Translations under genes and position numbers: made by a program
In this document: positions 44,848-53,674 of the stretch, in pieces
Layout of the letters: the number at the start of each line of letters is the position of its first letter
How positions within the stretch are numbered: the first letter of the stretch is position 1
Notes under the pieces: model-generated
Database searches by the model: none
What the model saw: only the letters and a program-made list of their open reading frames with translations
What the model was told of the DNA's origin: nothing
From: Bacillota bacterium
GTDB taxonomy: Bacteria; Bacillota; DTU030; DUMP01
Direction of reading: 5' to 3'
DNA: 60,367 bases
Assembly: GCA_030154105.1 (NCBI GenBank)
Contig: JASKKP010000009.1
Coordinates: 1 to 60,367, forward strand

Positions 44848-46002
44848 CTAGGGCAGAAACTCCTGGAAAACCCGGTTCGCCACGGGCAGGCCCCGTGAGG
44901 TGAGGCGCAGCCCCTGGGCATCGGCCTCGATGAGACCGGCCCTGGTGAGGCGGCGGATGGGATCGGCATATACATCCCGGAGATCGCGGCCGAAGCGGCC
45001 GTAAAATCGCTCCCAGGCAATGCCCTCGGTTAAGCGTAGGCCGAGGATTACGGTTTCGGCCATGCCCAAGTCCAGAGTGGCAACCTCCCGGGCGGCCGTC
45101 GGATCTTCTCCCGCCGTCAGCGCCCGGACGTATTCCCCGACGTCTTCCCGGTTCGTACGCCGCACACCGCTCATGTAAGAAGTGGCCGCAGGTCCCAGGC
45201 CCAGGTAGGGCTCGTTGCGCCAGTAGACCAGATTGTGCCGGCATTCAAAGCCGGAGCGGGCAAAGTTCGAGATCTCGTACTGTTTAATCCCTGCTTCTGC
45301 CAGCAGCTCTTGGGCCGCGCGATACATGCTGAGGTCGAGCTCCTCCGCCACCGGTTGGAGGTTCCCCGCCTCCGCCCGCCGGCCGAATTCCGTACCCGGC
45401 TCAATGCTGAGGCTGTAAACCGAGAGGTGCTCCGGCCGAAGCGAAAGCGCCCTTCTTAGCGTCCGGCGCCAGGCTCTCAGCGTCTGGCCGGGTATGGCGT
45501 AAATGAGATCAAGGTTCAAGTTGCCAAACCCCGCCGCCCGCGCCATATCCCACGCTTCTTCCGCTTCCTGAGCCGTATGAATCCGGCCGAGGAAGGAGAG
45601 AAGGTGGTCGTCAAAACTCTGTACCCCCAGGCTTAGGCGGTTGACGCCTGCGGCCGCCAGGAGGGCGAGCTTCGCCCGGTCTAGGGTGCCGGGATTGGCC
45701 TCCACCGTCCATTCGGCACCCGGCGCGCGGGGAAAAAGCGCCGCTACGGCCAGCACCACCTCCAGGTCCTCCGGCTCCAGGGCAGTGGGCGTGCCGCCGC
45801 CTATATAAATAGAAGGGACCTCCCAGCCGGCCGGCCAGGAGGCAAGCTCCCTTTCTGCTTCCCGTTTTAAGGCGCCGAGGTATCTCTTTACCAGGTCGGC
45901 CTCAAGCGGTACGGAGGCAAAATCGCAGTAATGGCACTTGCGCCGGCAGAAAGGCACATGGATATAAAGGGCCGGCGGCAAAGAAAACGCTCTGTCGCAC
46001 AT
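44848..46002 (-). CDS. hemW: Radical SAM heme chaperone HemW
   Basis: The 384-residue protein has the radical SAM cluster motif CRRKCHYCDF after YIHVPF, the substrate segment GGGTPTALEPED, LGVQSFDDHLL and the family-specific NLDLIYAIPGQTL. The fourth cysteine of HemW-type motifs (C-x3-C-x2-C-x-F) fits; the family was long misnamed HemN. Its C-terminal domain includes CRHNLVYWRNEPYLGLGPAA. It lies one base after lepA, a conserved pair. Confidence 0.95.
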   Translation of the reverse strand: MCDRAFSLPPALYIHVPFCRRKCHYCDFASVPLEADLVKRYLGALKREAERELASWPAGWEVPSIYIGGGTPTALEPEDLEVVLAVAALFPRAPGAEWTVEANPGTLDRAKLALLAAAGVNRLSLGVQSFDDHLLSFLGRIHTAQEAEEAWDMARAAGFGNLNLDLIYAIPGQTLRAWRRTLRRALSLRPEHLSVYSLSIEPGTEFGRRAEAGNLQPVAEELDLSMYRAAQELLAEAGIKQYEISNFARSGFECRHNLVYWRNEPYLGLGPAATSYMSGVRRTNREDVGEYVRALTAGEDPTAAREVATLDLGMAETVILGLRLTEGIAWERFYGRFGRDLRDVYADPIRRLTRAGLIEADAQGLRLTSRGLPVANRVFQEFLP

Positions 46003-47805
46003 CTACTTCACCTTTAGTACGGCCATAAAGGCCTCCTGGGGAATTTCCACACTCCCCACCTGCTTCATGCGCTTCTTGCCTTCTTTTTGCTTCTCGAGGA
46101 GCTTGCGCTTGCGCGTAACGTCGCCACCGTAACATTTGGCCAGAACGTCCTTGCGCAGCGCCCGCACCGTCTCCCGGGCGATGACACGCCCTCCGATGGC
46201 CGCCTGGATGGGCACTTCAAAGAGCTGGCGTGGAATCAGGCCCTTAAGTTTTTCCACCAGCTGCCGGCCCTGCGCCTGGGCCCGCTCCCGGTGGACGATG
46301 AGCGACAGGGCATCCACCGGCTCACCGTTAATTAGGATGTCCAGCTTCACCAGATCGCTGGGCCGATGCCCTAAATACTCGTAATCTAAACTGGCGTAAC
46401 CGCGGGTCCGGGACTTGAGGAGGTCGAAGAAATCGAAAATGATCTCAGAAAGAGGCAGGTCGTAGGTAAGGAGCACGCGCGTCCTGTCCACATACTCCAT
46501 GTTCTGGTAGGTGCCGCGCTTTTCCTGCGCGAGTTCCATAACCGGCCCGACGAACTCGCTGGGCACAATGATCGTCGCCCGTACGTACGGCTCGGCAAGA
46601 ACGGCAATCTCCGTCGGCGGCGGAAGTTTCGCCGGGTTTTCCACCGCGATGACCTGGCCGTTGGTCTTAGTTACCTCGTACACAACGTTAGGAGCCGTAG
46701 CAATAAGCTCGACACCGAATTCGCGCTCCAGGCGCTCCTGTACGATCTCCATATGAAGGAGGCCCAGAAAGCCGCACCGGAAGCCAAACCCCAGCGCCTC
46801 CGATTTCTCCGGTTCGAACACCAGAGCCGCGTCGTTGAGCTGTAGTTTTTCTAGGGCTTCCCGCAGGTGGTCGTAGTCGTTCGTCTCCTGCGGGTAAAGG
46901 CCGCAGTAAACCATCGGGCGCAGCCGGCGGTAACCGGGAAGAGGTGCAGCCACCGGGCGATCGGCGCCGGTGACGGTGTCGCCGACGCGTGCGTCGCGGA
47001 TGTTCTTGATTCCGGCGGTGAGGTAGCCGACCTCGCCCGGTCCTAGAGAGTCTACAGGGGTGAAGGCCGGGCGGAAGATCCCCACCTCATCCACCTCGTA
47101 GTCCTTTCCGGTGGCCATAAGCCGAATCTTCTGCCCCGGCCGGAGCGTGCCTTGCATCACCCGGACGTAGGCGATGACCCCCCGATACGGGTCGAACTTC
47201 GAATCGAAGATCAGGGCCGCCAGCGGGTCTGCGCTCGATCCTTTAGGAGGCGGGACGCGGGCCACCACAGCCTCCAGCACATCGGGCACGCCCTCGCCCG
47301 TCTTGGCGCTAACCAAGAGGGCCTCGTCCGGATCCAGGCCGAGCACCTCGGCCAGCTCCCGCCGTACACGCTCCGGGTCCGCGCTGGGAAGATCGATTTT
47401 GTTGATCACCGGAATAATCGTCAAGTTGTGTTCGAGGGCCAGGTAGGTATTGGCCAGAGTTTGCGCCTCGATTCCCTGCGTGGCATCCACCACCAAGAGG
47501 GCCCCCTCGCAGGCGGCCAGGCTTCGGGAAACCTCGTAGGTGAAGTCCACGTGTCCCGGCGTATCGATAAGATTTAACTCGTACTCCCGGCCGTCGCGCG
47601 CCCGGTAGTTAATGCGCACCGGTTGGAGCTTAATGGTAATCCCTCGTTCGCGTTCCAGATCCATCTGATCCAGCACCTGGTCGGTCATCTCGCGCGGGCT
47701 GAGGGTACCGGTAAGCTCGAGGATGCGGTCGGCCAGGGTAGATTTGCCGTGGTCGATATGGGCGATGATGGAGAAATTGCGGATGTAAGCTGTCTTTTCC
47801 GGCAC
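46003..47805 (-). CDS. lepA: Elongation factor 4 (LepA)
   Basis: The 600-residue GTPase resembles EF-G with [20 protein letters not shown] (G1), [15 protein letters not shown] (G3) and NKIDLP (G4). The C-terminal LepA-specific domain has [20 protein letters not shown] and [20 protein letters not shown]. It back-translocates or remodels stalled ribosomes. Start ATG follows a GAGCGCC region with weak ribosome site. It is cotranscribed with hemW, adjacent by one base. Confidence 0.98.
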   Translation of the reverse strand: MPEKTAYIRNFSIIAHIDHGKSTLADRILELTGTLSPREMTDQVLDQMDLERERGITIKLQPVRINYRARDGREYELNLIDTPGHVDFTYEVSRSLAACEGALLVVDATQGIEAQTLANTYLALEHNLTIIPVINKIDLPSADPERVRRELAEVLGLDPDEALLVSAKTGEGVPDVLEAVVARVPPPKGSSADPLAALIFDSKFDPYRGVIAYVRVMQGTLRPGQKIRLMATGKDYEVDEVGIFRPAFTPVDSLGPGEVGYLTAGIKNIRDARVGDTVTGADRPVAAPLPGYRRLRPMVYCGLYPQETNDYDHLREALEKLQLNDAALVFEPEKSEALGFGFRCGFLGLLHMEIVQERLEREFGVELIATAPNVVYEVTKTNGQVIAVENPAKLPPPTEIAVLAEPYVRATIIVPSEFVGPVMELAQEKRGTYQNMEYVDRTRVLLTYDLPLSEIIFDFFDLLKSRTRGYASLDYEYLGHRPSDLVKLDILINGEPVDALSLIVHRERAQAQGRQLVEKLKGLIPRQLFEVPIQAAIGGRVIARETVRALRKDVLAKCYGGDVTRKRKLLEKQKEGKKRMKQVGSVEIPQEAFMAVLKVK

Positions 47806-47878
47806 GGGCGCTCACACTTTCCTAAGACTTTACTACCAAAAGATTATACCATGCGCGCCCCGCCTCAGCAACAGACGC

Positions 47879-48346
47879 TCACCCCACAGGAACGTTGATC
47901 TCAATCCGTCCCCGGCCAAACTCAAAGGGCACCACCAGGCAGGGCTTGTCCTCCAAAAGACAGGGATCGGCCTGAAGCTCCAGGCCCGTGAGGACCTGGG
48001 GCACGCTGATCGTCGCCAGGGTTCCTTCTTCCGCCAGGAGCGTCATCGCACGCCCCATGATCATGTTCCCCAGCTCACCTAAAGCGGAGCGGGCGAGGTC
48101 GGTGAGAGAGGTTACGCTCATGCTGCCTAAAAGCTGGGAAGCAAGGTCTATCCCCAGGCGCTGCTCCAGCGAGAGCGCCACCGGCGTTGCCACGTCGCCC
48201 TGAACGTGGAAGAAGAGGAGGATGTCTTCCGGTAAGAAAGGGCCGGATTTCCAATGCAGGCGCCCGCGCTGCCCCTTTAAACCCAGTACCTGAAGAAGTA
48301 CTTCGTCGCAGGCCTTAAGGATGGAATTGAGAAACTTGGTATCCAT
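47879..48346 (-). CDS. CheX-like chemotaxis phosphatase
   Basis: The 155-residue protein belongs to the CheC/CheX/FliY phosphatase family: SALGELGNMIMGRAMTLLAEE contains the E-x2-N catalytic pair, and the N-terminal FLNSILKACDEVLLQVLGLK is the usual CheX start. CheX dephosphorylates CheY-P. It stands alone here, away from a chemotaxis operon, between lepA and spoIIP. Whether it serves the soluble chemoreceptor in this window is unknown. Confidence 0.82.
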   Translation of the reverse strand: MDTKFLNSILKACDEVLLQVLGLKGQRGRLHWKSGPFLPEDILLFFHVQGDVATPVALSLEQRLGIDLASQLLGSMSVTSLTDLARSALGELGNMIMGRAMTLLAEEGTLATISVPQVLTGLELQADPCLLEDKPCLVVPFEFGRGRIEINVPVG

Positions 48347-48484
48347 CCCGGCTCCTCCTGGATCTAGAGTCTCGGTTTTACTATATTCGTACGTAGCACC
48401 TAATTTCTAGGGGGAGGACGGACTTAAATAGGGAATTAAGTTCGAAGCCAAGGGGCCTCCAGGCAGCGCGGGGGTTGCCTTCGC

Positions 48485-49657
48485 TCAGTTCAGTTCCGGA
48501 AGCAGGGCGGCAATGGCGTCCGCCAGGTAACGCGCTCCCAGCTCGGCTTCGGCCAAGGTATTTTGGACTCCGCCGATTTCCACGAGAAGCGCGCGGGGAT
48601 GTAGATGCTGGTTGAAGCGGGCTGTGTCGATCTTGATGCCCCGGGAAAGGCCGGGGTAAAGGGCCTCGAGCTTTTGCTGCAGCTTTAAGGCGAAGGCATG
48701 GTTCTGCTGCCAGTTAGGGTGCGCCAAACCCAGCCGGTCCGTACCGACAATGAGGTAGATGCGGGCCACCTTTTGCCCGTTTATCTCCGCCGTAGTCATG
48801 GCGCGGGACTCGGCGGCATTGCGCGTTGGGGCGTCGCGGTGTACGTCGAGAAGCATCTTAAGCTGGGGATTCATCTTCAGCAGCCGCCCGGCAGTTTCCG
48901 CCGAACGGAGGTAGGCCTCCCGGAACTTTTCGTCATCGTGACAAGTGGTGTCCTGCACGGCAGGGATGCCGCGCTCTTTCAGGGCCTTAACCAAGGTTTC
49001 CCCCACTGCCACTATGCCGGCTTTTTTCCCGTAGGTATGGCTGGCCCCGGCGCTGGGAACGTAGTCTTCCGAGGTGTGCGTGTGGTAGATGGCCACCACC
49101 GGTGGACCGCTAGGTGCCGGCGCCGGCTTGGCCGGAAGAGCCGGTAGGACGGGTTGCCGATCCGCCGGCGGTAAGGGCGTAGGCGCCGCGGCCGCAGGGG
49201 ACGGCTCCGGCCGCACCGCGCCGCGAGCCAGGGGGGCAAAAAGGGCAAGTTCGCTCTCCAAGAAAGCCAGCGGGCCACCCTTAAGGGGTAGCCCCAGGTC
49301 GCGCAGGGAAAAAGAAGGTCCTTTCAGCCAAGGTGCGCCGTAGTTGGGTTTTACCTCCCCGTTCCTGGGGGTTCGGAGCAGCTTAAGCGGGAGGCCCTGG
49401 TCGAGCACGGCAGTAAAATCTACCGGATAACGCGCCAAAAGTTCCGCCACCCAGCCGTAGAGGCCCGGCTTCTCTACCCCCGCCGGCGCGAAGGCGGACA
49501 CGGCAGGCGGCAGCTTTAAGCTGGGAACCCAGTGAACGCCGAGCGCCACAGTGCAAAAACCGAAGGTTACAAGACATAGGCTCTTTATAAGAGGGCTGCG
49601 CCAAACACGCCCTGGCCGCCAGCGAATTCGTACCAGGTGAAAGCGCAACATTTTCAC
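48485..49657 (-). CDS. spoIIP: Stage II sporulation protein P (SpoIIP)
   Basis: The 390-residue amidase/endopeptidase degrades septal peptidoglycan with SpoIID during engulfment. A membrane anchor lies near 25-48 (SLCLVTFGFCTVALGVHWV), then a Pro-rich linker, then the catalytic domain with VVAIYHTHTSEDY, AGASHTYG, MLLDVHRDAPTRN and the C-terminal LVEIGGVQNTLAEA. The zinc ligands are His and Glu in these motifs. GTG 49657 or ATG 49651 may be the start. The usual neighbour gpr is absent here. Confidence 0.95.
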   Translation of the reverse strand: MKMLRFHLVRIRWRPGRVWRSPLIKSLCLVTFGFCTVALGVHWVPSLKLPPAVSAFAPAGVEKPGLYGWVAELLARYPVDFTAVLDQGLPLKLLRTPRNGEVKPNYGAPWLKGPSFSLRDLGLPLKGGPLAFLESELALFAPLARGAVRPEPSPAAAAPTPLPPADRQPVLPALPAKPAPAPSGPPVVAIYHTHTSEDYVPSAGASHTYGKKAGIVAVGETLVKALKERGIPAVQDTTCHDDEKFREAYLRSAETAGRLLKMNPQLKMLLDVHRDAPTRNAAESRAMTTAEINGQKVARIYLIVGTDRLGLAHPNWQQNHAFALKLQQKLEALYPGLSRGIKIDTARFNQHLHPRALLVEIGGVQNTLAEAELGARYLADAIAALLPELN

Positions 49658-49758
49658 CCCGCTCAGGGTCCCGCCGCGTGGGGCGGCCTTCCTTCTTTCT
49701 CTAAAAGTATGCGCGCCCAGGAGGGTTTAGACCGCCGGCCGGGGCCGGCCGTTTTCCC

Positions 49759-49787
49759 TTGCTTTTCCTGCCGCCCCATGATAAAAT
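49759..49787 (+). promoter_or_regulatory. Promoter of rpsT
   Basis: TTGCTT (49759-49764) and TAAAAT (49782-49787) have a 17-base spacer; transcription starts about 40 bases before the GTG. A GC-rich hairpin (GCCGGC repeated, then CGTTTT) lies just upstream at about 49730-49754 and could isolate it from upstream transcripts. Confidence 0.7.
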
Positions 49788-49835
49788 GTGCTAGTGAACA
49801 TACGAGCCCAGCCGTGGCCGAGGGGGTGAGAAATA

Positions 49836-50111
49836 GTGGCCAACATTAAATCGGCGATCAAGAGGATTAAGGTAGCCGAGAAACGGCGCCTGCGGAATGC
49901 GGCCATCAAGTCGCGCGTGCGTACGGCTATTCGCCGTTTCAACGAGGCCCTGAATCAAGCTGACCCGGAGGTTATTAAACAAACCCTGGCCAAGGCCTTC
50001 AGCGTTATTGATAAGGCTGCTGCCAAAGGCGTCCTGCACAAAAATAATGCTGCGCGCAAGAAATCGCGCCTCTGCCGTAAGCTGGCTAAGGCTAAGGCGC
50101 AGGTCGGTTAA
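49836..50111 (+). CDS. rpsT: Ribosomal protein bS20
   Basis: The 91-residue, very basic, helical protein begins ANIKSAIKRIKVAEKRRLRN and contains KKSRLCRKLAKAKA, matching bS20 end to end. GTG at 49836 follows GAGGGGGTGAG. It is one of only three plus-strand genes in the window, convergent with holA, the usual arrangement. Stop and terminator are contiguous. Confidence 0.97.
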   Translation: MANIKSAIKRIKVAEKRRLRNAAIKSRVRTAIRRFNEALNQADPEVIKQTLAKAFSVIDKAAAKGVLHKNNAARKKSRLCRKLAKAKAQVG

Positions 50112-50140
50112 AAAAAGCGTGCCCGAGCACGCTTTTTTAT
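50111..50140. terminator. Bidirectional terminator shared by rpsT and holA
   Basis: An 11-bp stem AAAAAAGCGTG/CACGCTTTTTT, extended by one C-G, is symmetrical: T-tracts follow on both strands. It begins at the last base of the rpsT stop codon and contains the last bases of holA (stop at 50137-50139). Confidence 0.93.
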
Positions 50141-51210
50141 TTTTCCCTTGGTCTAAGGTCAAGAATAATTTCTTCCAGCACCAGGCGGGGGCTCAGGGTC
50201 GAGCTCTTAAGCCTCTGGTCCGCCCGGGCCAAAGCTTGGATGAGCCGGTAAAGTTCTTCCCAGGTGAAGCGACTGCTCTGCACCTCCAGTTTTTGCGCCA
50301 CGTACGGATGGACTTTGAGCACCGCGGCCAACGTACCGGGACGGCTCCCTTTTTCCCTGGCCTCCTTCGCCGCCATAACCAGGCGCACCTGCCTGGCCAG
50401 GAGCGCCAACAGGCCGAGGGGCGTTTCCCCCTGCTCCCAGAGACGGGAGAGAAGGTGGAGGGCCCGCTCGCCCTGCCCGGCCAGCGCAGCATCGATGAGA
50501 TCGAACACCCGGGCGGTGTTTGCCTCCGGCACCAGGAGCTCCACGTCCTCCCGCCTTACCACCCCGGAAGGCACCGCATATGCGGCGAGCTTTTTGAGCT
50601 CCTGCTCTAGCTGTTCAAGGCCGCCCTCCCCCCCTCGCGCCGCCAAGAGTTCGGCGGCTCCCCGCCCCCACTTCAGGCCAAGTTCCTTACCGCGCTCCTT
50701 AAGCCACCTCTCCAGCTCATGGCCTCTAAGGCGCGGAAACTCCTGCACCACGCCCGCTTTCGCCACCGCCTTCACCAACCGGCGCCTTATATCCACCGGT
50801 CCCGCAGCTACCAGCACTAAACAGGTCGTAGCGGGAAGCTTCTCCATAAGGTCCAAGAGCTCTTGTTCCAGTCTCGAAGTGCTTCCTTCTACCTCTTCTC
50901 CGCCCACGTCGTCCGCGCCCTCGCGTGAGCCGTTCCCCTTGCCCTCGCCGGCCAGCTTAAGGCCGGTCACCACCACAAGCCGGCGCGGTGCAAGCCAAGG
51001 AAGCGCGTATACGGCCGCCTCCAGGCGCCTGCTGTCCAACTCCTGCGCGTCTAGCCGTTCATAGTTTAGCTCACGCAAGTCGCCCAAGGCTAGTGCGGCT
51101 TCGATTTTGCCTAGGGTCAAACGGAGGAGGTGTTCCTCTTCGCCCCAGAGGAGGTAACAAGGCGCTACTTTCTTTTTGTCCAGCTGTTGCCAAAGTTCTT
51201 GCCAGGTCAT
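50137..51210 (-). CDS. holA: DNA polymerase III delta subunit
   Basis: The 357-residue clamp-loader subunit carries CYLLWGEEEHLLRLTLGKIE, YERLDAQELDSRRLEAAV, FRRLRGHELERWLKERG-type residues and DAALAGQGERALHLLSRLWEQ, with ALLARQVRLVMAAKE near the C-terminus. It opens the sliding clamp. Its start overlaps the comEC end by 4 bases (ATGA), so they are translationally coupled, the common Firmicute order. Confidence 0.93.
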   Translation of the reverse strand: MTWQELWQQLDKKKVAPCYLLWGEEEHLLRLTLGKIEAALALGDLRELNYERLDAQELDSRRLEAAVYALPWLAPRRLVVVTGLKLAGEGKGNGSREGADDVGGEEVEGSTSRLEQELLDLMEKLPATTCLVLVAAGPVDIRRRLVKAVAKAGVVQEFPRLRGHELERWLKERGKELGLKWGRGAAELLAARGGEGGLEQLEQELKKLAAYAVPSGVVRREDVELLVPEANTARVFDLIDAALAGQGERALHLLSRLWEQGETPLGLLALLARQVRLVMAAKEAREKGSRPGTLAAVLKVHPYVAQKLEVQSSRFTWEELYRLIQALARADQRLKSSTLSPRLVLEEIILDLRPREK

Positions 51211-53576
51211 GGTGCATCCTCCCCACCTTTCCTCCGTGTAATCACCCGCATCTTTTTCCCGTCTGTCAGAATGCGCACCTGGCCTACCTCATCCGTCCTG
51301 AGGACGGTGGCCCCGCTGGCCACCAGCCGTCCTATGGTCGCCGGGCTGGGGTGGCCGAAATTGTTTTTCCCAACTGAGATCACGGCTATTTTCGGCTGCG
51401 TTTTTTGTAGCAATTCTTCTCCTGTGCCAGCGGCCGATCCGTGGTGGGCCACCTTTAGGACCTGAACCGGCTGCGGAACACCCGCAGCCAGGAGAGCCCT
51501 CTCCGCCGTCTCTCCGGCATCGCCCATGAAAAGGAAACCGCTGGCGCCATAGCGTAGATAGATGATGAGGGAGTTGTCGTTTTCTGGGTTGTCGGAAGCG
51601 AGTAACCCCGCCGGCGGACCGTATACTGTAAGTTCCACTCCCTGCCCCAGGTTTACCTTAAAGCCACGGCTCGCCGTATAGAGGGGAATCCCTTTTTCGC
51701 GTACTTTGTCCAGCACGGGGGAGGGGCCTGCCCGGTCGAAGCCGGGAGGGGCGACGACAGCTCCGACAGGTAGTCCTGCGAGCACCGCAGGTGCACCGCC
51801 GGCATGGTCTCCGTCAGCGTGCGTGAGAAAAAGAACTTCCAACCGGTGCACTCCTTGTGATCTCAGGTAGGGAAGCACTATGCTCTCCCCAGCATCCCAT
51901 ACCCGGCCATCCAGGGCCTGCCGCGGCCCCGCATCGATAAGGGCAGCCTGGCCGGAAGGGGCACGGATGAGAATGGCATCTCCTTGGCCAACGGCGAGAA
52001 AGTCCACGCTGAGAGGAGGTGGCCCGAAGGCCGTGCCCCGCCAGGCAACAACAAGGAGCAGGGTCACAGTGCAAAGGACAACGGTCCGGCGCCGGCGGGA
52101 CCAATACGGCCAGCGGCCCAGCGCCCAGGGCAGCCCAAGGAGAACGAAGTAATAAACCGCGAGGAACAAAAAGGGCGGCTGCTTCAGATACAAATAAGCG
52201 AAAGGCAGGCCCGCAAACAGGCGGGCAATAGCTTTAAGGAGCATGAGAGCCAAACCCGCAGCGCCCAGCACCACTTTTCCTAAGGGAAGATACAAGACAC
52301 CGGTCAGGAGGCCAAGAGCCCCTAAGGCCAAGGCCAAGCCGGCTACGGGTAGAGCAGCCAGACTGGCCAGAAAGCCGAGGGGTGAAACGCCACTAAAGTA
52401 ATAAGCAGTAAGCGGCCACACCGTAAGCTGCGCTGCTAGGGAAACGACAAGCGGCCCGGCCAGAATGGTCCACCTTCGCCGCACAAGGCCGAGCAAAGGT
52501 GGCATAAGCCAAAGGATCCCCCACGTGGCGGCAAAGGAGAGTTGAAAGCCGATATCAAAAAGGAGAAGCGGGTTAAAGATAAGGATCAAGAGCGCTGCGG
52601 CAGCCAGGGCCACCAAGCCGTTGCGCGGGCGGCCGGTCATAAGGCCCAAAAGCCCGAAAAGGAACATGAGCCCGGCGCGCACGGCGGAGGGCGCCGCTCC
52701 GGTCCAAAAAACGTAAAGGCCGACTGCCGCGGACGTCACCACAGCTTGCAGAAGGAGAGGGAGGCGCAGTAGACGCGTTCCACCCAAAGCCAGCGCGGCG
52801 ACCAAACCCACGTGACTGCCGGACACGGCCAGAAGGTGCACGGTACCGCTGGCGGTAAAGAGGTCGACCACTTCCCCCGGCAAGCTCCGCCGCTCGCCGA
52901 AGACAATCCCGAGGAGCAGGGCTTCCTCTTCGCGCGGCAGGAGCTTCGCTACTTTGAGGAACTCTTCTCGCCAGGCGTAAAGCGCGGCCGCCAAACGGTT
53001 CCCGGCACCACCGCCTAGGCGTTCGAGGGCGCCCGGTTCATATACAGGCAGGGTGTAGGCGATTCCCCGCTGCTCAAGGTACGACTTGTAGTCGAACTCG
53101 CCGAAGTTGCCGGCTGGGCGCGGCCGGGCCAGCACGCCTTGAGCCCTGAGGATGTCGCCGTATCGGTAAAGAGATTCCCGCGCGGAGCGCAGGTCGCGCA
53201 CGAGTACCAGGCCCCGGGCAGGAAAAAGGTTTTCTCCGATCCCTGCCAGGCGCACGGCCAGCACATAGTTCGTGCCTGCCTCGCTTTCCTCTGCCGGCCG
53301 GACCACTATCCCCTCCAAGGTGACGTGGCTCCCGGCTAACGGTTCAAGAGTAATATTCGGTAAAAGGGCAAGGCTTGTCCTCAGCCCTCCGCTGAAAAAG
53401 GTCAACACGAGTAGCGCCAAAACTGCTCCTTGGCGTCTTCCCCGGGCAAGACAGACGAAACCGACGGCTAAAGCGAGAACCGCAGCCACCAGCCAAAAAG
53501 GAAAGGCGAGCGGTGCGAGCCGGCAAACGATAATTCCGAACGCAAACAAGAGGGTAAGGGTAATAAGTGGGGGCAT
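51207..53576 (-). CDS. comEC: DNA internalisation competence protein ComEC/Rec2
   Basis: The 789-residue membrane protein has an N-terminal hydrophobic block with DUF4131, a competence domain with SGSHVGLVAALALG and multiple helices, and a C-terminal metallo-beta-lactamase-like domain with LFLTHADGDHAGGAPAVL and KVAHHGSAAGTGEELL, which probably degrades the incoming strand's partner. It forms the DNA uptake channel. Length is at the upper end of normal. Confidence 0.95.
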   Translation of the reverse strand: MPPLITLTLLFAFGIIVCRLAPLAFPFWLVAAVLALAVGFVCLARGRRQGAVLALLVLTFFSGGLRTSLALLPNITLEPLAGSHVTLEGIVVRPAEESEAGTNYVLAVRLAGIGENLFPARGLVLVRDLRSARESLYRYGDILRAQGVLARPRPAGNFGEFDYKSYLEQRGIAYTLPVYEPGALERLGGGAGNRLAAALYAWREEFLKVAKLLPREEEALLLGIVFGERRSLPGEVVDLFTASGTVHLLAVSGSHVGLVAALALGGTRLLRLPLLLQAVVTSAAVGLYVFWTGAAPSAVRAGLMFLFGLLGLMTGRPRNGLVALAAAALLILIFNPLLLFDIGFQLSFAATWGILWLMPPLLGLVRRRWTILAGPLVVSLAAQLTVWPLTAYYFSGVSPLGFLASLAALPVAGLALALGALGLLTGVLYLPLGKVVLGAAGLALMLLKAIARLFAGLPFAYLYLKQPPFLFLAVYYFVLLGLPWALGRWPYWSRRRRTVVLCTVTLLLVVAWRGTAFGPPPLSVDFLAVGQGDAILIRAPSGQAALIDAGPRQALDGRVWDAGESIVLPYLRSQGVHRLEVLFLTHADGDHAGGAPAVLAGLPVGAVVAPPGFDRAGPSPVLDKVREKGIPLYTASRGFKVNLGQGVELTVYGPPAGLLASDNPENDNSLIIYLRYGASGFLFMGDAGETAERALLAAGVPQPVQVLKVAHHGSAAGTGEELLQKTQPKIAVISVGKNNFGHPSPATIGRLVASGATVLRTDEVGQVRILTDGKKMRVITRRKGGEDAP

Positions 53577-53674
53577 TATCTCGCTCCTAGCAATTCGGTC
53601 GGCCCGCCGGGCCGGACCGCGATATCCTTCTTGTGTTTATTCGACTTTCGACAGTAATTCCCTTTCTCCACGGG

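Noticed and set aside
49730-49754. Hairpin upstream of the rpsT promoter as a terminator for a plus-strand gene
   Set aside because: No plus-strand gene precedes it; it is noted only as possible isolation of rpsT.
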